Both the position numbers and the translations under genes were made by a program. The notes under the pieces were generated by a model. The model was not told the origin of the DNA, ran no database searches, and saw only the letters and a program-made list of their open reading frames with translations. A DNA stretch of 64,000 nt from Thiococcus pfennigii (lineage in GTDB: Bacteria > Pseudomonadota > Gammaproteobacteria > Chromatiales > Chromatiaceae), in the NCBI RefSeq assembly GCF_016583835.1, contig NZ_NRRW01000013.1, forward strand, positions 1 through 64,000. The letters run 5' to 3'. Below are positions 1 through 10,024 of the stretch, in pieces (position 1 is the stretch's first letter; each line of letters starts with the position of its first letter).

Positions 1-1689
<1,689 letters not shown>

Positions 1690-1699
1690 CGCACCGCCG

Positions 1700-3280
1700 A
1701 TGAGCCCAGTCAACATCCACGCCGACCGCATCCTGATCCTGGACTTCGGCTCCCAGTACACGCAGCTCATCGCCCGCCGGGTGCGCGAGGCCGGCGTCTA
1801 CTGCGAACTGCACCCGCACGACCTCGACCCGCAGGCGATCCGCGACTTCGGCGCCAAGGGCGTGATCCTCTCCGGTAGCCCGCAGTCGGTGCATGCCGCG
1901 GACAGCCCGCGTGCCGCGCCCGAGGTCTTCGAGCTCGGCGTGCCGGTGCTCGGGATCTGCTACGGGATGCAGACGATGGCCGCCCAGCTCGGCGGCCAGG
2001 TGGCGGCGGCCAGCCACAAGGAGTACGGCTACGCGCAGGTGCGCGTGCGCGGCCACTCGGCGCTGCTGCGCGACATCGAGGACCACGCGAGCGCCGAGGG
2101 CTTCGGCCTGCTCGATGTCTGGATGAGCCACGGCGACCGCGTCGAGACGCTGCCGGAGGGCTTCCGGGCCATCTGCGAGACCGACAACGCACCGCTCGCC
2201 GGCATCGCCGACGAGGCGCGCCGCTTCTACGGCCTCCAGTTCCACCCGGAGGTCACCCACACCCGCCAGGGCCAGCGCATCCTCGGGCGCTTCGTCCACG
2301 CGATCTGCGGCTGCGGCGCGGCCTGGACGCCGAGCAACATCATCGCCGAGAGCATCGCGCGGATCCGCGCCCAGGTCGGCGACGACCAGGTCCTCCTCGG
2401 CCTCTCCGGCGGCGTCGACTCCTCGGTCGTCGCGGCCCTGCTGCACAAGGCGATCGGCGAGCAGCTGACCTGCGTCTTCGTCGACAACGGCCTATTGCGT
2501 CTGGACGAAGGCGACCAGGTGATGCGCACCTTCGCCCGCCACATGGGGGTGCGGGTGATCCGCGTCGATGCCGAACGGCGCTTCCTCGACCGCCTGCGCG
2601 GCGTCCAAGACCCCGAGCAGAAGCGCAAGGTCATCGGCAACACCTTCATCGACGTCTTCGACGAGGAGGCCAGCCGCCTGACCAACATCCAGTGGCTGGC
2701 CCAGGGCACCATCTACCCGGACGTCATCGAATCGGCCGGGGCCAAGACCGGCAAGGCCAAGGTCATCAAGTCCCACCACAATGTCGGTGGGCTGCCCGAT
2801 GAGATGAACCTGAAGCTCCTCGAACCGCTGCGCGAGCTCTTCAAGGACGAGGTCCGGCGGATCGGCATCGAACTCGGCCTGCCCTCGGAGATGGTCCAGC
2901 GCCACCCATTTCCCGGTCCCGGGCTCGGCGTGCGGATCCTCGGCGAGGTCGACAAGACCTCGGCCGACACCCTGCGGCTCGCCGACCACATCTTCATCGA
3001 GGAGCTGCGCCGCGCTGGCCTCTACGACCAGGTCTCGCAGGCCTTCGCCGTGTACCTACCGGTGCGCTCGGTCGGCGTCGTCGGCGATGCCCGCCAGTAC
3101 GAGCCCGTCGTTGCGCTGCGCGCCGTCGAGACCGTCGACTTCATGACCGCCCGCTGGGCCCACCTGCCCTACGACTTCCTCGACACCGTCTGCCGACGCA
3201 TCGTCAACGAGGTCAAGGGCATCTCCCGCGTCGTCTACGACATCACGGGCAAGCCGCCTGGGACGATCGAGTGGGAATGA
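1700..3280 (+). CDS. guaA: GMP synthase (glutamine-hydrolysing)
   Basis: Converts XMP, ATP and glutamine to GMP. The 526 residues match the usual length. The N-terminal class I amidotransferase domain has the nucleophile Cys87 in LGICYGMQ and the His182/Glu184 pair in FHPEV. The ATP pyrophosphatase domain follows with the PP-loop SGGVDSS at about 236-242, and the C-terminal dimerisation domain ends IEWE as in the family. It sits ten bases after guaB and is probably co-transcribed with it. There is no strong ribosome site before ATG 1700, which is common for the second gene of a tight operon. Nothing unusual. Confidence 0.97.
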   Translation: MSPVNIHADRILILDFGSQYTQLIARRVREAGVYCELHPHDLDPQAIRDFGAKGVILSGSPQSVHAADSPRAAPEVFELGVPVLGICYGMQTMAAQLGGQVAAASHKEYGYAQVRVRGHSALLRDIEDHASAEGFGLLDVWMSHGDRVETLPEGFRAICETDNAPLAGIADEARRFYGLQFHPEVTHTRQGQRILGRFVHAICGCGAAWTPSNIIAESIARIRAQVGDDQVLLGLSGGVDSSVVAALLHKAIGEQLTCVFVDNGLLRLDEGDQVMRTFARHMGVRVIRVDAERRFLDRLRGVQDPEQKRKVIGNTFIDVFDEEASRLTNIQWLAQGTIYPDVIESAGAKTGKAKVIKSHHNVGGLPDEMNLKLLEPLRELFKDEVRRIGIELGLPSEMVQRHPFPGPGLGVRILGEVDKTSADTLRLADHIFIEELRRAGLYDQVSQAFAVYLPVRSVGVVGDARQYEPVVALRAVETVDFMTARWAHLPYDFLDTVCRRIVNEVKGISRVVYDITGKPPGTIEWE

Positions 3281-3358
3281 TCCGCATCGCCTGAAGAAGC
3301 CGGCGCGGCACCGGCCGAGCGGCCCGTTGCGACCGCTCGGCAGACGCGCGCCGCGGTT

Positions 3359-3517
3359 AGGCGATTTCTGTCAACAAACCTACCGTCTGGCTTGTCTTCT
3401 CGCCCGCCTTCTGTGTCGCGAGCGCACTCACATCGCTGGGCTAGGCTCCTGCGCTCGCTCCTTGAAGACAAACGAACGTCCGGCGTCATCCGGTAGGTTT
3501 GTTTCCGGCAATCGCCT
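3359..3517. repeat. 159-bp MITE-like palindromic element, copy 1
   Basis: The element starts AGGCGATT and ends AATCGCCT, with 27-base imperfect terminal inverted repeats that share AGGCGATT and, six bases further in, AACAAACCTACCG. Inside, TTGTCTTC pairs with GAAGACAA and GCGAGCGCA pairs with TGCGCTCGC, so nearly the whole element can fold into one long hairpin. A second copy of identical length lies at 30944-31102 with seven substitutions. Copy 1 touches the stop codon of the porin gene (TAA, complement of 3517-3519). There is no transposase, so it resembles a non-autonomous MITE. An open frame on the minus strand through the element is conserved but has no known family and is probably incidental. 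Confidence 0.8.
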
Positions 3518-4740
3518 TAGAACTCGACCGCCAACTGGGCGACGAAGCTGTCGGCGGACTTGCCGGTGCCGCCGTCCGATTGGCCGTAGTCGCTGTCGTG
3601 CGCCCACTCGAAGGACAGGGCCGTGTTGTCGAAGATCTCGACCGACCAGCCGACGAGCCAGCGCTCCTTCGGCAGCTCGATCCCGAGGGCCTCGCGCGTC
3701 CCCTGGTAGGCGACCGCGGCGACCGATTCGCGCCCCATGACCTCGAAGCCATAGCCCGCCTCGATATTCCAGGCCGATGGCTTGGCCCCTTTCCCATTGA
3801 AGCTCAACGCATCGGCATCGAACTCCTCGGTGGCCGACAGGTATTCGCCGATCAGCGAGACGGGGCCGAGGGCGCCCATGGCATGGATCGTCCAGCCCCC
3901 GGTGCGCTCGGATGGATCATCGATGCCGACGGCGGCGAGGTTGTCGTAGATCAGGTCGTGCAGGCTGTCGGAGTCGCCGAGGTCGCTGATGTAGCCCGCC
4001 CCGAAGGCCCAGGCACGGTCCTCTTCCTCGTGGGCGAGGCCGAGGTTCGCGCCCCAACTGCCGATCTCGTTCTCGCCGTCGATCTTGTTGTCGCCGTTGA
4101 AGACGTAGACGCTGCCGAAGAACTCTTCGTGGACGAAGCCCAGCTGGGCCGCGGTCTCGCGGGTCTCGCCGATCTCCAGCGTCAGCGGATCGGAGACCAG
4201 GTTGGTCTCGTAGGCGCCGAAGGGGACATAGATCTGACCGGCCGTCAGGAAGACCGGCGAGACATCGGGGTTGGCCAGCGTGATGTAGGCCACGTCGACC
4301 TCGAGGTCGGTTTCGTCCTCCTCGTAGAGGAAGGCGACGCCGACCTCGACCCAATCGTTGACCTGGGAGCTGATGGCCAACTCGACGGTCGCGAGGATGA
4401 TGTCGCTCTCGCTGTCGCCCTCGTAGGGCGAGACATAGCCGACCTCGACCTCGACCAGGCCAGCGATCTCGATGTTGCGGAACCAGTCACCGGCGGACGA
4501 CGCCCCGGCCGCACCCTGGTCCTCCAGATTCTCTTCGAGCGCCTGGAGGCGCTCGGGCGCGCCCGTCATCGCCGCCTGCTGCTCGGCGATCGTCGCCTCG
4601 TGGCGGCGCACCGTCGCCTCCAATGCCCGATTCTGCGCCTCGAGCCGCTCCAGACGCGCCTCGACGGTCTCGCCAAAGGCCGCCGGGGCCTGGGCCGCCA
4701 AGGCCAGCGCGACCGAGGCCGCCAATACAGATGCCTTCAT
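3517..4740 (-). CDS. LbtU-family siderophore-type outer membrane porin
   Basis: Predicted 407-residue outer membrane beta-barrel. Residues 1-23 are a signal peptide, 26-70 form an amphipathic coiled coil typical of LbtU-like porins, and the remainder alternates short acidic and aromatic beta strands ending in Phe, the usual terminal residue of barrel proteins. LbtU of Legionella takes up the siderophore legiobactin; here the substrate is unknown and I infer only membership of that group. The gene stands alone, with a 729-base upstream region that contains an AT-rich palindrome (4959-4983) and a weak Fur-box-like motif, compatible with iron control but not shown. Its stop codon abuts the MITE-like repeat at 3359-3517. 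A general phosphate- or anion-porin role is the main alternative. Confidence 0.75.
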   Translation of the reverse strand: MKASVLAASVALALAAQAPAAFGETVEARLERLEAQNRALEATVRRHEATIAEQQAAMTGAPERLQALEENLEDQGAAGASSAGDWFRNIEIAGLVEVEVGYVSPYEGDSESDIILATVELAISSQVNDWVEVGVAFLYEEDETDLEVDVAYITLANPDVSPVFLTAGQIYVPFGAYETNLVSDPLTLEIGETRETAAQLGFVHEEFFGSVYVFNGDNKIDGENEIGSWGANLGLAHEEEDRAWAFGAGYISDLGDSDSLHDLIYDNLAAVGIDDPSERTGGWTIHAMGALGPVSLIGEYLSATEEFDADALSFNGKGAKPSAWNIEAGYGFEVMGRESVAAVAYQGTREALGIELPKERWLVGWSVEIFDNTALSFEWAHDSDYGQSDGGTGKSADSFVAQLAVEF

Positions 4741-5238
4741 GTTGTCAATTCTCCCGCGTCAAGCAATGCCGTCTTTGTGTGTTGCACATAAAAAACATGT
4801 TGCCTAGAGGCGCCATCACCCCGTCTTCGATCGCCACCCCCGAAGGCGGGGCGCCCACCTGCGCCGACCGCGCAGGGAAACGCCGTCGAAGGCGTCAGCG
4901 CAGGACACCCTAAAAATCAGATGGGCGTTCCTCGGGCAATGAAGGGGGCGATTATTGCTAATAGCGATTTTTTATCGCTATTAGTTATTATTCTCATGTG
5001 CGCAACTGTTGTAAAGCGGCGCCTTCGTCTCTGTTTACGCACAACCGCACTAATAACACAATTATAATTTTTTTGTGCAGATCGATGCGCGGTGGCGCGG
5101 ACAGGTGCCGCAGGGATGGGCGGGGAGCGCTGGGTGCTGAGGATCAATGGGCATCGTCGATGCAATGGCCGTCCGCGGCCCGGCGGCCGAGATCGCCGAA
5201 GCCCCATGGGAACGACCTAGGTCGACCCGAAGCGCCTG
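4741..5238. other. Intergenic region upstream of the porin, mostly unassigned
   Basis: This non-coding stretch contains a markedly AT-rich island at about 4945-5075, in contrast to the roughly 70% GC surroundings. The island holds the palindrome at 4959-4983 and a poly-T tract at 5069-5077. I see no gene with a supportable product here; the open frames are GC-driven shadows. It probably holds the porin promoter, and the change of composition makes it the likeliest place for regulation. Confidence 0.5.
4959..4998 (-). promoter_or_regulatory. AT-rich perfect palindrome and weak Fur-box-like motif
   Basis: TAATAGCGAT (4959-4968) and ATCGCTATTA (4974-4983) are a perfect 10-base inverted repeat around five T residues. 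Beside it, on the minus strand, TGAGAATAATAACTA (complement of about 4983-4997) loosely follows the 7-1-7 Fur pattern. The site lies about 220 bases before the LbtU-type porin start. It could be an operator, or a rho-independent terminator followed by T residues; I cannot separate these by eye. Confidence 0.3.
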
Positions 5239-5366
5239 TAGGAGCCCTCTTTGGGGGCGACAGGGCCCCAGAGGAGGCATTGGCAGTCAAGTGCCTCTTG
5301 GCGGTGCGGCCAGAGAGCGTCTCGTCCCTGGCGAAAGGGCGAAGTCGCCCCCAAGGGGGGCTCCTA
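5239..5366. repeat. REP-like inverted repeat pair (TAGGAGCC family)
   Basis: Arms of 23 bases at 5239-5261 and 5344-5366 are inverted copies, beginning TAGGAGCCC and reading inward to TTGGGGGCGAC, with mismatches only in the central four bases. The enclosed 82 bases also contain partial complementarity. Related arms occur at 32151-32172 and 60169-60236. The pattern resembles dispersed bacterial REP/BIME elements, normally mobilised by RAYT-type transposases, none of which lies in this window. Confidence 0.65.
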
Positions 5367-5469
5367 ACACACCCAGCCCAGCCGGGAGGGCGGATTGAGC
5401 AACGCGATGCCCGTGCGCCCTGGTTGCAGTGCGGATCCAGGCATGCGTCGCGGTCGGCGCGAGCGCCGC

Positions 5470-6477
5470 TCAGACTTGGTAGTAGTCCCGATACCAGTCG
5501 ACGAAGCGCGCCACGCCGACGGCGACCGGCGTCGTGGGACGATAGCCGGTATCGCTCACCAGGTCCTCGACGTCGGCGTAGGTGTCGGGCACGTCGCCGG
5601 GTTGCAGCGGCAGCAGGTCCTTCTGCGCCTCGCGCCCGAGGCAACGCTCCAGCGTCTCGATGTACTCCATCAGCTCGACCGGGCGGTTGTTGCCGATGTT
5701 GTAGAGACGATAGGGCGCCAGGCTGGTCGCCGCGTCCGGGGCCTCGCCGGACCAGTGCGGGTTGGGCTCGGCCGGCCGGTCGAGGGTCCGGATCACCCCC
5801 TCGACGATGTCGTCGATGTAGGTGAAGTCGCGCCGGTGGCGGCCGTAGTTGAAGACCTCGATCGGCTTGCCCGCGAGGATCGCGCGGGTGAACTTAAAGA
5901 GCGCCATGTCCGGCCGGCCCCAGGGGCCGTAGACGGTGAAGAAGCGTAGCCCGGTCACCGGGAGCCGATAGAGGTGGCTGTAGGTGTGGGCCATCAGCTC
6001 GTTGGCCTTCTTGCTCGCGGCGTAGAGGCTCAGCGGATGGTCGACGTTGTCGTGGACCGAGAACGGCATCCGGGTGTTGGCGCCGTAGACCGAGCTGCTG
6101 GAGGCGTAGACCAGGTGTTCGACGCCGGTCTGGCGACAACCCTCCAAGATGTGGGCGAAGCCGACCAGGTTGGTGCCGACATAGGCCATCGGGTTCTCGA
6201 TCGAGTAACGCACGCCGGCCTGGGCGGCCAGGTTGACGACCCGCTGCGGGCGGTGCGCGGCAAAGGCGGCGGCGACCCCGGCGCGATCCTCGATGTCGAG
6301 GTGCAGGTGGCTGTAGCCGGGCCGCGCCAAGAGGCGCCGCAAGCGCGCCTCCTTCAGCGCCACCTCGTAGTAATCGTTGAGATTGTCGACGCCGATGACC
6401 TCGTCGCCGCGCTCGATCAACCGCAAGGCCAGCGCCGCGCCGATGAAGCCGGCGCTGCCGGTGACCATGACCTTCAT
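5470..6477 (-). CDS. UDP-glucuronate 4-epimerase (SDR family)
   Basis: Extended short-chain dehydrogenase/reductase of 335 residues, the usual size for WbnF/CapI/LpsL-type epimerases that interconvert UDP-glucuronate and UDP-galacturonate for capsule or lipopolysaccharide. The NAD-binding motif GSAGFIG lies at residues 7-13 and the catalytic Tyr152-x3-Lys156 in [10 protein letters not shown], with Ser126-129 supplying the third catalytic group. The start at 6477 is fixed by a GAGGAGGG ribosome site just upstream; the longer open frame has no homology. It is monocistronic between the porin and the sugar kinase. Other nucleotide-sugar epimerase specificities are possible, but [13 protein letters not shown] near residue 35 is typical of the uronate group. 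Confidence 0.88.
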   Translation of the reverse strand: MKVMVTGSAGFIGAALALRLIERGDEVIGVDNLNDYYEVALKEARLRRLLARPGYSHLHLDIEDRAGVAAAFAAHRPQRVVNLAAQAGVRYSIENPMAYVGTNLVGFAHILEGCRQTGVEHLVYASSSSVYGANTRMPFSVHDNVDHPLSLYAASKKANELMAHTYSHLYRLPVTGLRFFTVYGPWGRPDMALFKFTRAILAGKPIEVFNYGRHRRDFTYIDDIVEGVIRTLDRPAEPNPHWSGEAPDAATSLAPYRLYNIGNNRPVELMEYIETLERCLGREAQKDLLPLQPGDVPDTYADVEDLVSDTGYRPTTPVAVGVARFVDWYRDYYQV

Positions 6478-6672
6478 GGATACCCTCCTCAATCTGTAAG
6501 CGAATGGTTCGAGCGGAGGCGCGGATCGCCGCCACCAGCAGACGCAGCCCCGCCCCTCGTCGTCGTCGCCGTGACGATGAGAAGGCGGACCGGGCAACGC
6601 GGCCGCAAGGATAGCAGACCGTATCCGGGCCCGGCCTGCGGCGTGTCGGGTCGTGCGGGGGCTGAGGCCAGG

Positions 6673-6718
6673 GGGCTGGCGGCTGGCGGCTGAAGGCTGG
6701 AAGCTGCCGGCTGCCAGC
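6673..6718. repeat. Short imperfect tandem repeat between epimerase and kinase genes
   Basis: The motif GGCTGGC / GGCTGAA / GGCTGGA recurs about six times within 46 bases in the spacer downstream of the sugar kinase. No promoter or gene is evident in the 262-base spacer 6478-6739. Confidence 0.5.
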
Positions 6719-6739
6719 TGCCCGCCCTACGCACGCCCT

Positions 6740-8074
6740 TCACCGTCGCCGGCGCGCGAGCAGCGCGGCGCCGTAGGCGGCCTCCTGGTGGTCGGCCGGA
6801 TACACAGGGATGCCGAGCGCGCGCACCCGGATCCGGATCCAGGCGGCGTTGCCGGCGCCGCCGCCGATCGTCGCCACGGCCCTCGGCGCCGGCGCCCCGA
6901 GGGCCTGCAGGCGCCGGTAGCCGGCCCCCTCGATCGCCGCGATCCCCTCGAGCAGCCCCTGGAGGAACCGGGCGTCGTCGCTCGGACGTGGCGTCAGCCG
7001 CGGCGGCAGGTCCGGATCGGCGACGGGGAAGCGCTCGCCGGGATTCGCCAGCGGGTAGTAGTCGAGCCCGGTGGCCTGCTCCGGCACGAGCCGCGCCGAT
7101 AGGCGCGCGAGGGCGTCGTCGTCGAAGAACCGGCGCAGCACGGCCCCACCGCTGTTCGAGGCCCCGCCGGCCAGCCAGAGGTCGCCGAGGCGGTGGCTGT
7201 AGACGCCGTGGGCCGGGTCGTCGATCCGCGTCTCGGTCAGGACCTTGACGACCAACGTGCTGCCGAGGCAGGTCACCGCCTCGCCGGGACGGGCGATGCC
7301 GGTCGCGAGCACGGCCGCGGTGCTGTCGGTCGTGCCGGCGACGACGCGGGTACCGACGGCGAGGCCGGTGGCCGCGGCCGTCGCGGCATCGACCCACCCG
7401 AGCGGCGTGCCCGGGGCGACGACCTCGGGCAGCCGCAGCGGCCCCAGCCCGAGCGCCGCGAGCCAGTCCGGCCAGCGCTCGGCCGCCGGATCGAAGCCGA
7501 GCTTCAGGGCGTTGTTCCAGTCGCTGCGCCCGAGCGCGCCGCCGAGGCGCGCAGCGAGCCAATCGGCCTGGTGCAGGACCCAGGCCTCGGCGCCGGGCGG
7601 CAAGGTGGCCTTCAGGTGCAGGGCCTTCGCCAGGCCCGAGGTCGCGCCGCGCGCGGGGCTCGTCGGCGGGGCGACGGCGGCGATCCGCGCGGCCGCGGCC
7701 CGGGCGCGCCGGTCGTTGTAGAGGAGCGCCGGCCCGAGCGGGGTACCGTCCCGATCGGCGAGCAGCAGGGTCGCCGACGTGGCCGCGACGCAGACGGCGA
7801 CGCTGCGCCGCGCGGCGAGCGCCCCCGCGAGTCGCGTCAGGGCGGCGCGGGCCGCCTCCCACCAGAGGTCGGGTGCCTGCTCGACGCCGCCGTCCGGGCG
7901 CGCCCGAGGCGCCGGCAGCGGGACGCTGGCACGGGCCAGTTCGCGGCCGTCGGCATCGATGGCAACGGCCCGGCAGGCGGAGGTACCGACATCGAGCCCG
8001 ATCCAGCAGGGCGGCGCCGGTCGCACCGACCCACCGGCCCCGGGGGTCGGCGCCGCGCCCAGCCGCCCGCCCAT
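6740..8074 (-). CDS. FGGY-family carbohydrate kinase (ribulokinase/xylulokinase-like)
   Basis: ATP-dependent sugar kinase of about 444 residues. The N-terminal ASKHA phosphate motif IGLDVGTS is at about 25-32, VVAGTTDSTAAVLATG in the middle belongs to the second domain, and GGGAGNAAWIRIR near the C-terminus is the FGGY adenosine motif. The sequence is closest in style to short pentulose kinases that act on D-ribulose or D-xylulose; the substrate cannot be read from the sequence. The ATG at 8074 shares its A with the queF stop codon (TGATG), so translation is probably coupled to queF although the two functions look unrelated. The first 20 residues are poorly conserved and the true start could lie slightly downstream. 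Confidence 0.8.
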   Translation of the reverse strand: MGGRLGAAPTPGAGGSVRPAPPCWIGLDVGTSACRAVAIDADGRELARASVPLPAPRARPDGGVEQAPDLWWEAARAALTRLAGALAARRSVAVCVAATSATLLLADRDGTPLGPALLYNDRRARAAAARIAAVAPPTSPARGATSGLAKALHLKATLPPGAEAWVLHQADWLAARLGGALGRSDWNNALKLGFDPAAERWPDWLAALGLGPLRLPEVVAPGTPLGWVDAATAAATGLAVGTRVVAGTTDSTAAVLATGIARPGEAVTCLGSTLVVKVLTETRIDDPAHGVYSHRLGDLWLAGGASNSGGAVLRRFFDDDALARLSARLVPEQATGLDYYPLANPGERFPVADPDLPPRLTPRPSDDARFLQGLLEGIAAIEGAGYRRLQALGAPAPRAVATIGGGAGNAAWIRIRVRALGIPVYPADHQEAAYGAALLARRRR

Positions 8075-8463
8075 CAGGGCAGATCGATGCGCGGCGGGAT
8101 CGCCCAGGCGGGGTCGCGGTGCTCGGCGACGACGGTCGTGTAGATGCCGCCGCGGACATTGAAGTCGGCGGTCAGGCGCATGAAGCGCGGCGCAAGGGCG
8201 GCGACCAGATCGGCGAGGATCCGGTTCGTGACGGACTCGTGAAAGGCGCCCTCGTCGCGGAACGACCAGATGTAGAGCTTCAGGGACTTGAGCTCGACGC
8301 ACAGGGCGTTCGGCACGTACTCCAACGTCAGCTCGGCGAAATCGGGCTGACCGGTCTTCGGGCACAGGCAGGTGAACTCGGGGACGCGGATGCGCACCGT
8401 GTAGTCGCGGCTCGGCTCCGGGTTCGGAAAGGTCTCGATGTCTTTGGTCGGTCGGGTCGACAT
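8074..8463 (-). CDS. queF: NADPH-dependent 7-cyano-7-deazaguanine reductase
   Basis: Reduces preQ0 to preQ1 in queuosine tRNA modification, in the cytoplasm. The 129-residue size fits the short, single-domain QueF type. [14 protein letters not shown] carries the Cys that forms the thioimide adduct, [13 protein letters not shown] is the QueF signature, and FHESVTN gives the conserved substrate-binding Glu. ATG 8463 starts [12 protein letters not shown], matching the family, while the upstream extension does not. The ribosome site is weak. The last bases overlap the kinase start (TGATG). The 236-base spacer upstream (8464-8699) shows no preQ1 riboswitch that I can recognise. Confidence 0.93.
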   Translation of the reverse strand: MSTRPTKDIETFPNPEPSRDYTVRIRVPEFTCLCPKTGQPDFAELTLEYVPNALCVELKSLKLYIWSFRDEGAFHESVTNRILADLVAALAPRFMRLTADFNVRGGIYTTVVAEHRDPAWAIPPRIDLP

Positions 8464-8699
8464 GGGCAGCTCGGCTAGGTGGTCTAATTTTTGCTCTGGG
8501 TAGTGACCCGAGAGCACTCTGACCCTGCGACGCATGGTTCCGGCACTCTCGCCTCGCCGCACTAGGGTACGGCGATCGGGCTTCCGGTGTCAGGGGGTTG
8601 CTCTCCACAAGCGATTGGCGTGTGTGAATGCCGGCCCTGGAAAAACCGACCAGCGCCGTGCACACCGCGCCGGACTGACCGGCACCTCGGCGGGCAGCG

Positions 8700-8912
8700 T
8701 CAGCTGGGGGACCTCGGGGCGGGATCCTCGTTCGCATCCAGGTCGGACCAGGGCGCGTCCTCGGCCGGCAGGCGGCGCTCCTCGCTCAGCCACTCGCCCA
8801 GGTCGATCAGCCGGCAGCGCTCGCCGCAGAACGGCCGCCAACGGGCCTGGCCATCCCAGACGACGGCCTTGCCGCAGGTCGGACAGGACACGATGGGCGG
8901 GGTCGGTGGCAT
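8700..8912 (-). CDS. yacG: DNA gyrase inhibitor / zinc-binding protein YacG
   Basis: Small zinc protein of 70 residues. The Cys4 site reads CPTC followed 15 residues later by CGERC, that is C-x2-C-x15-C-x3-C, and [10 protein letters not shown] follows as in the family. E. coli YacG binds gyrase and inhibits it. The start lies 16 bases after the zapD stop, reproducing the zapD-yacG order of gammaproteobacteria, here without coaE in front. The Asp- and Pro-rich tail is typical. Confidence 0.93.
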   Translation of the reverse strand: MPPTPPIVSCPTCGKAVVWDGQARWRPFCGERCRLIDLGEWLSEERRLPAEDAPWSDLDANEDPAPRSPS

Positions 8913-8928
8913 CGCGGTCGCGAGGCGC

Positions 8929-9696
8929 TCAGAAGGCGCAGCAGGTCAGGCCGAAGGCGACGTCCTCGCGGCTCTGCACCGGCCGGCCACCGTCGACGAC
9001 CTCCATGAACCGGATGCTGAAGCGGTTCTTGTGGCCGCTGATCTCTGGATACAACCGGCCCTCGGCGTCGAGGGCAACCCGGATCATCTGCGCCGGCGCC
9101 TGGGCGTCGAGCGCCTCCTGGAAGAAGCCCAGCGGGGCCATGGCGGGACGCGGCGAGGCACTGGTGCGCGTGAGCGACAGGATCAGACCGATCGCCTCGA
9201 CGGCCGGGCGCATATCCGCCATCCAGGCATCGAGCCGCGCGCGGCGCGCGGCGACCGGCTGGGCCAACCAGCGGTGATAGAGCGGCAGGTCGAAACTGCA
9301 CTGGCCGCCGGGGATGGCGGTGCGCTGCGCGACGGCCTTGAGCAGATCGTCGTCGCGGGCGCATTGGCCGATCTGCCCGGGCAGGCCGTGCAGGGCGCCG
9401 ACGGCCTCGCCGAGCTCGGCGAGGATCCGATCGAGGGTCGGCATGTGCACGCCGGCCTGGCTGCGGATGCGGTTGAGCGACGCCCCGTGCCGGTCGAGCT
9501 CGCGCAGCAGCTCGGCCTTCACGTCGGCGCGGCCCGTGATCGTGACGATGTCGAGCAGGGCCTCGATCGCGACACGGGTCTCCAAGGGTTCCTCGCCCGC
9601 GAGGAAGTGCTCGGTCTTGGCGAACAGGTGCTCGAGCCGCAGGAAGGTGCGGACCCGTTCGTTCAGCGGATGTTCGTAGACGAGCTTCTGGGACAC
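8929..9696 (-). CDS. zapD: Cell division protein ZapD
   Basis: Cytoplasmic 255-residue protein that binds and bundles FtsZ at the division ring. It begins with [20 protein letters not shown], characteristic of ZapD, continues as a helical bundle to about residue 170 and finishes with the conserved beta region [16 protein letters not shown]. The start is a GTG at 9696, read as [13 protein letters not shown], preceded eight bases upstream by AGGAA; the longer open frame has no homology. yacG follows 16 bases downstream, forming a small division/topology operon. Confidence 0.92.
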   Translation of the reverse strand: MSQKLVYEHPLNERVRTFLRLEHLFAKTEHFLAGEEPLETRVAIEALLDIVTITGRADVKAELLRELDRHGASLNRIRSQAGVHMPTLDRILAELGEAVGALHGLPGQIGQCARDDDLLKAVAQRTAIPGGQCSFDLPLYHRWLAQPVAARRARLDAWMADMRPAVEAIGLILSLTRTSASPRPAMAPLGFFQEALDAQAPAQMIRVALDAEGRLYPEISGHKNRFSIRFMEVVDGGRPVQSREDVAFGLTCCAF

Positions 9697-10024
9697 GGAA
9701 TTTCCTGGATGGCCGGAGAGCGGGAGGCGATCGACGGCGGTGCGCGGTGCGCACTGCGCGCCACGAGCGGTGACGGCGATTGTCCGGAATATCGCGGGCG
9801 CGGTAAAGGGCGGCAGGCGCCGTCGGCGCGCGAAAAAGGCGTCGCGCGCCCCGTCTCGGGGCGGTAACGTAGAGATCTGATGCGGAACCTGACGAAGGGG
9901 CCGACGGCCCCGCCGCGCGTCCGCCGAACCCCCGTCCAGCCGCGCGTGGCACACGGGGTTCGGCCCTCGGCGCCAGGCACCGAGCCATCCGCGCCGGCCC
10001 CGCCGGTGCCGCCGGAGACCAGAC
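9697..10024. other. Divergent intergenic region, zapD / nucleotide phosphorylase
   Basis: This 328-base spacer separates two genes transcribed away from each other, so it must hold both promoters. It is very GC-rich. I cannot identify a convincing -35/-10 pair, an operator or an RNA; open frames through it are shadows. Confidence 0.4.

Noticed and set aside
3235-3489. Conserved open frame on the minus strand shared with 30874-31188
   Set aside because: The shared part is exactly the MITE-like element; the flanking codons differ, there is no ribosome site, and several of the seven substitutions change amino acids. I treat it as a by-product of the repeat.
8464-8699. preQ1 riboswitch before queF
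   Set aside because: No aptamer-like pseudoknot with the expected A-rich tail next to the ribosome site could be found by eye.
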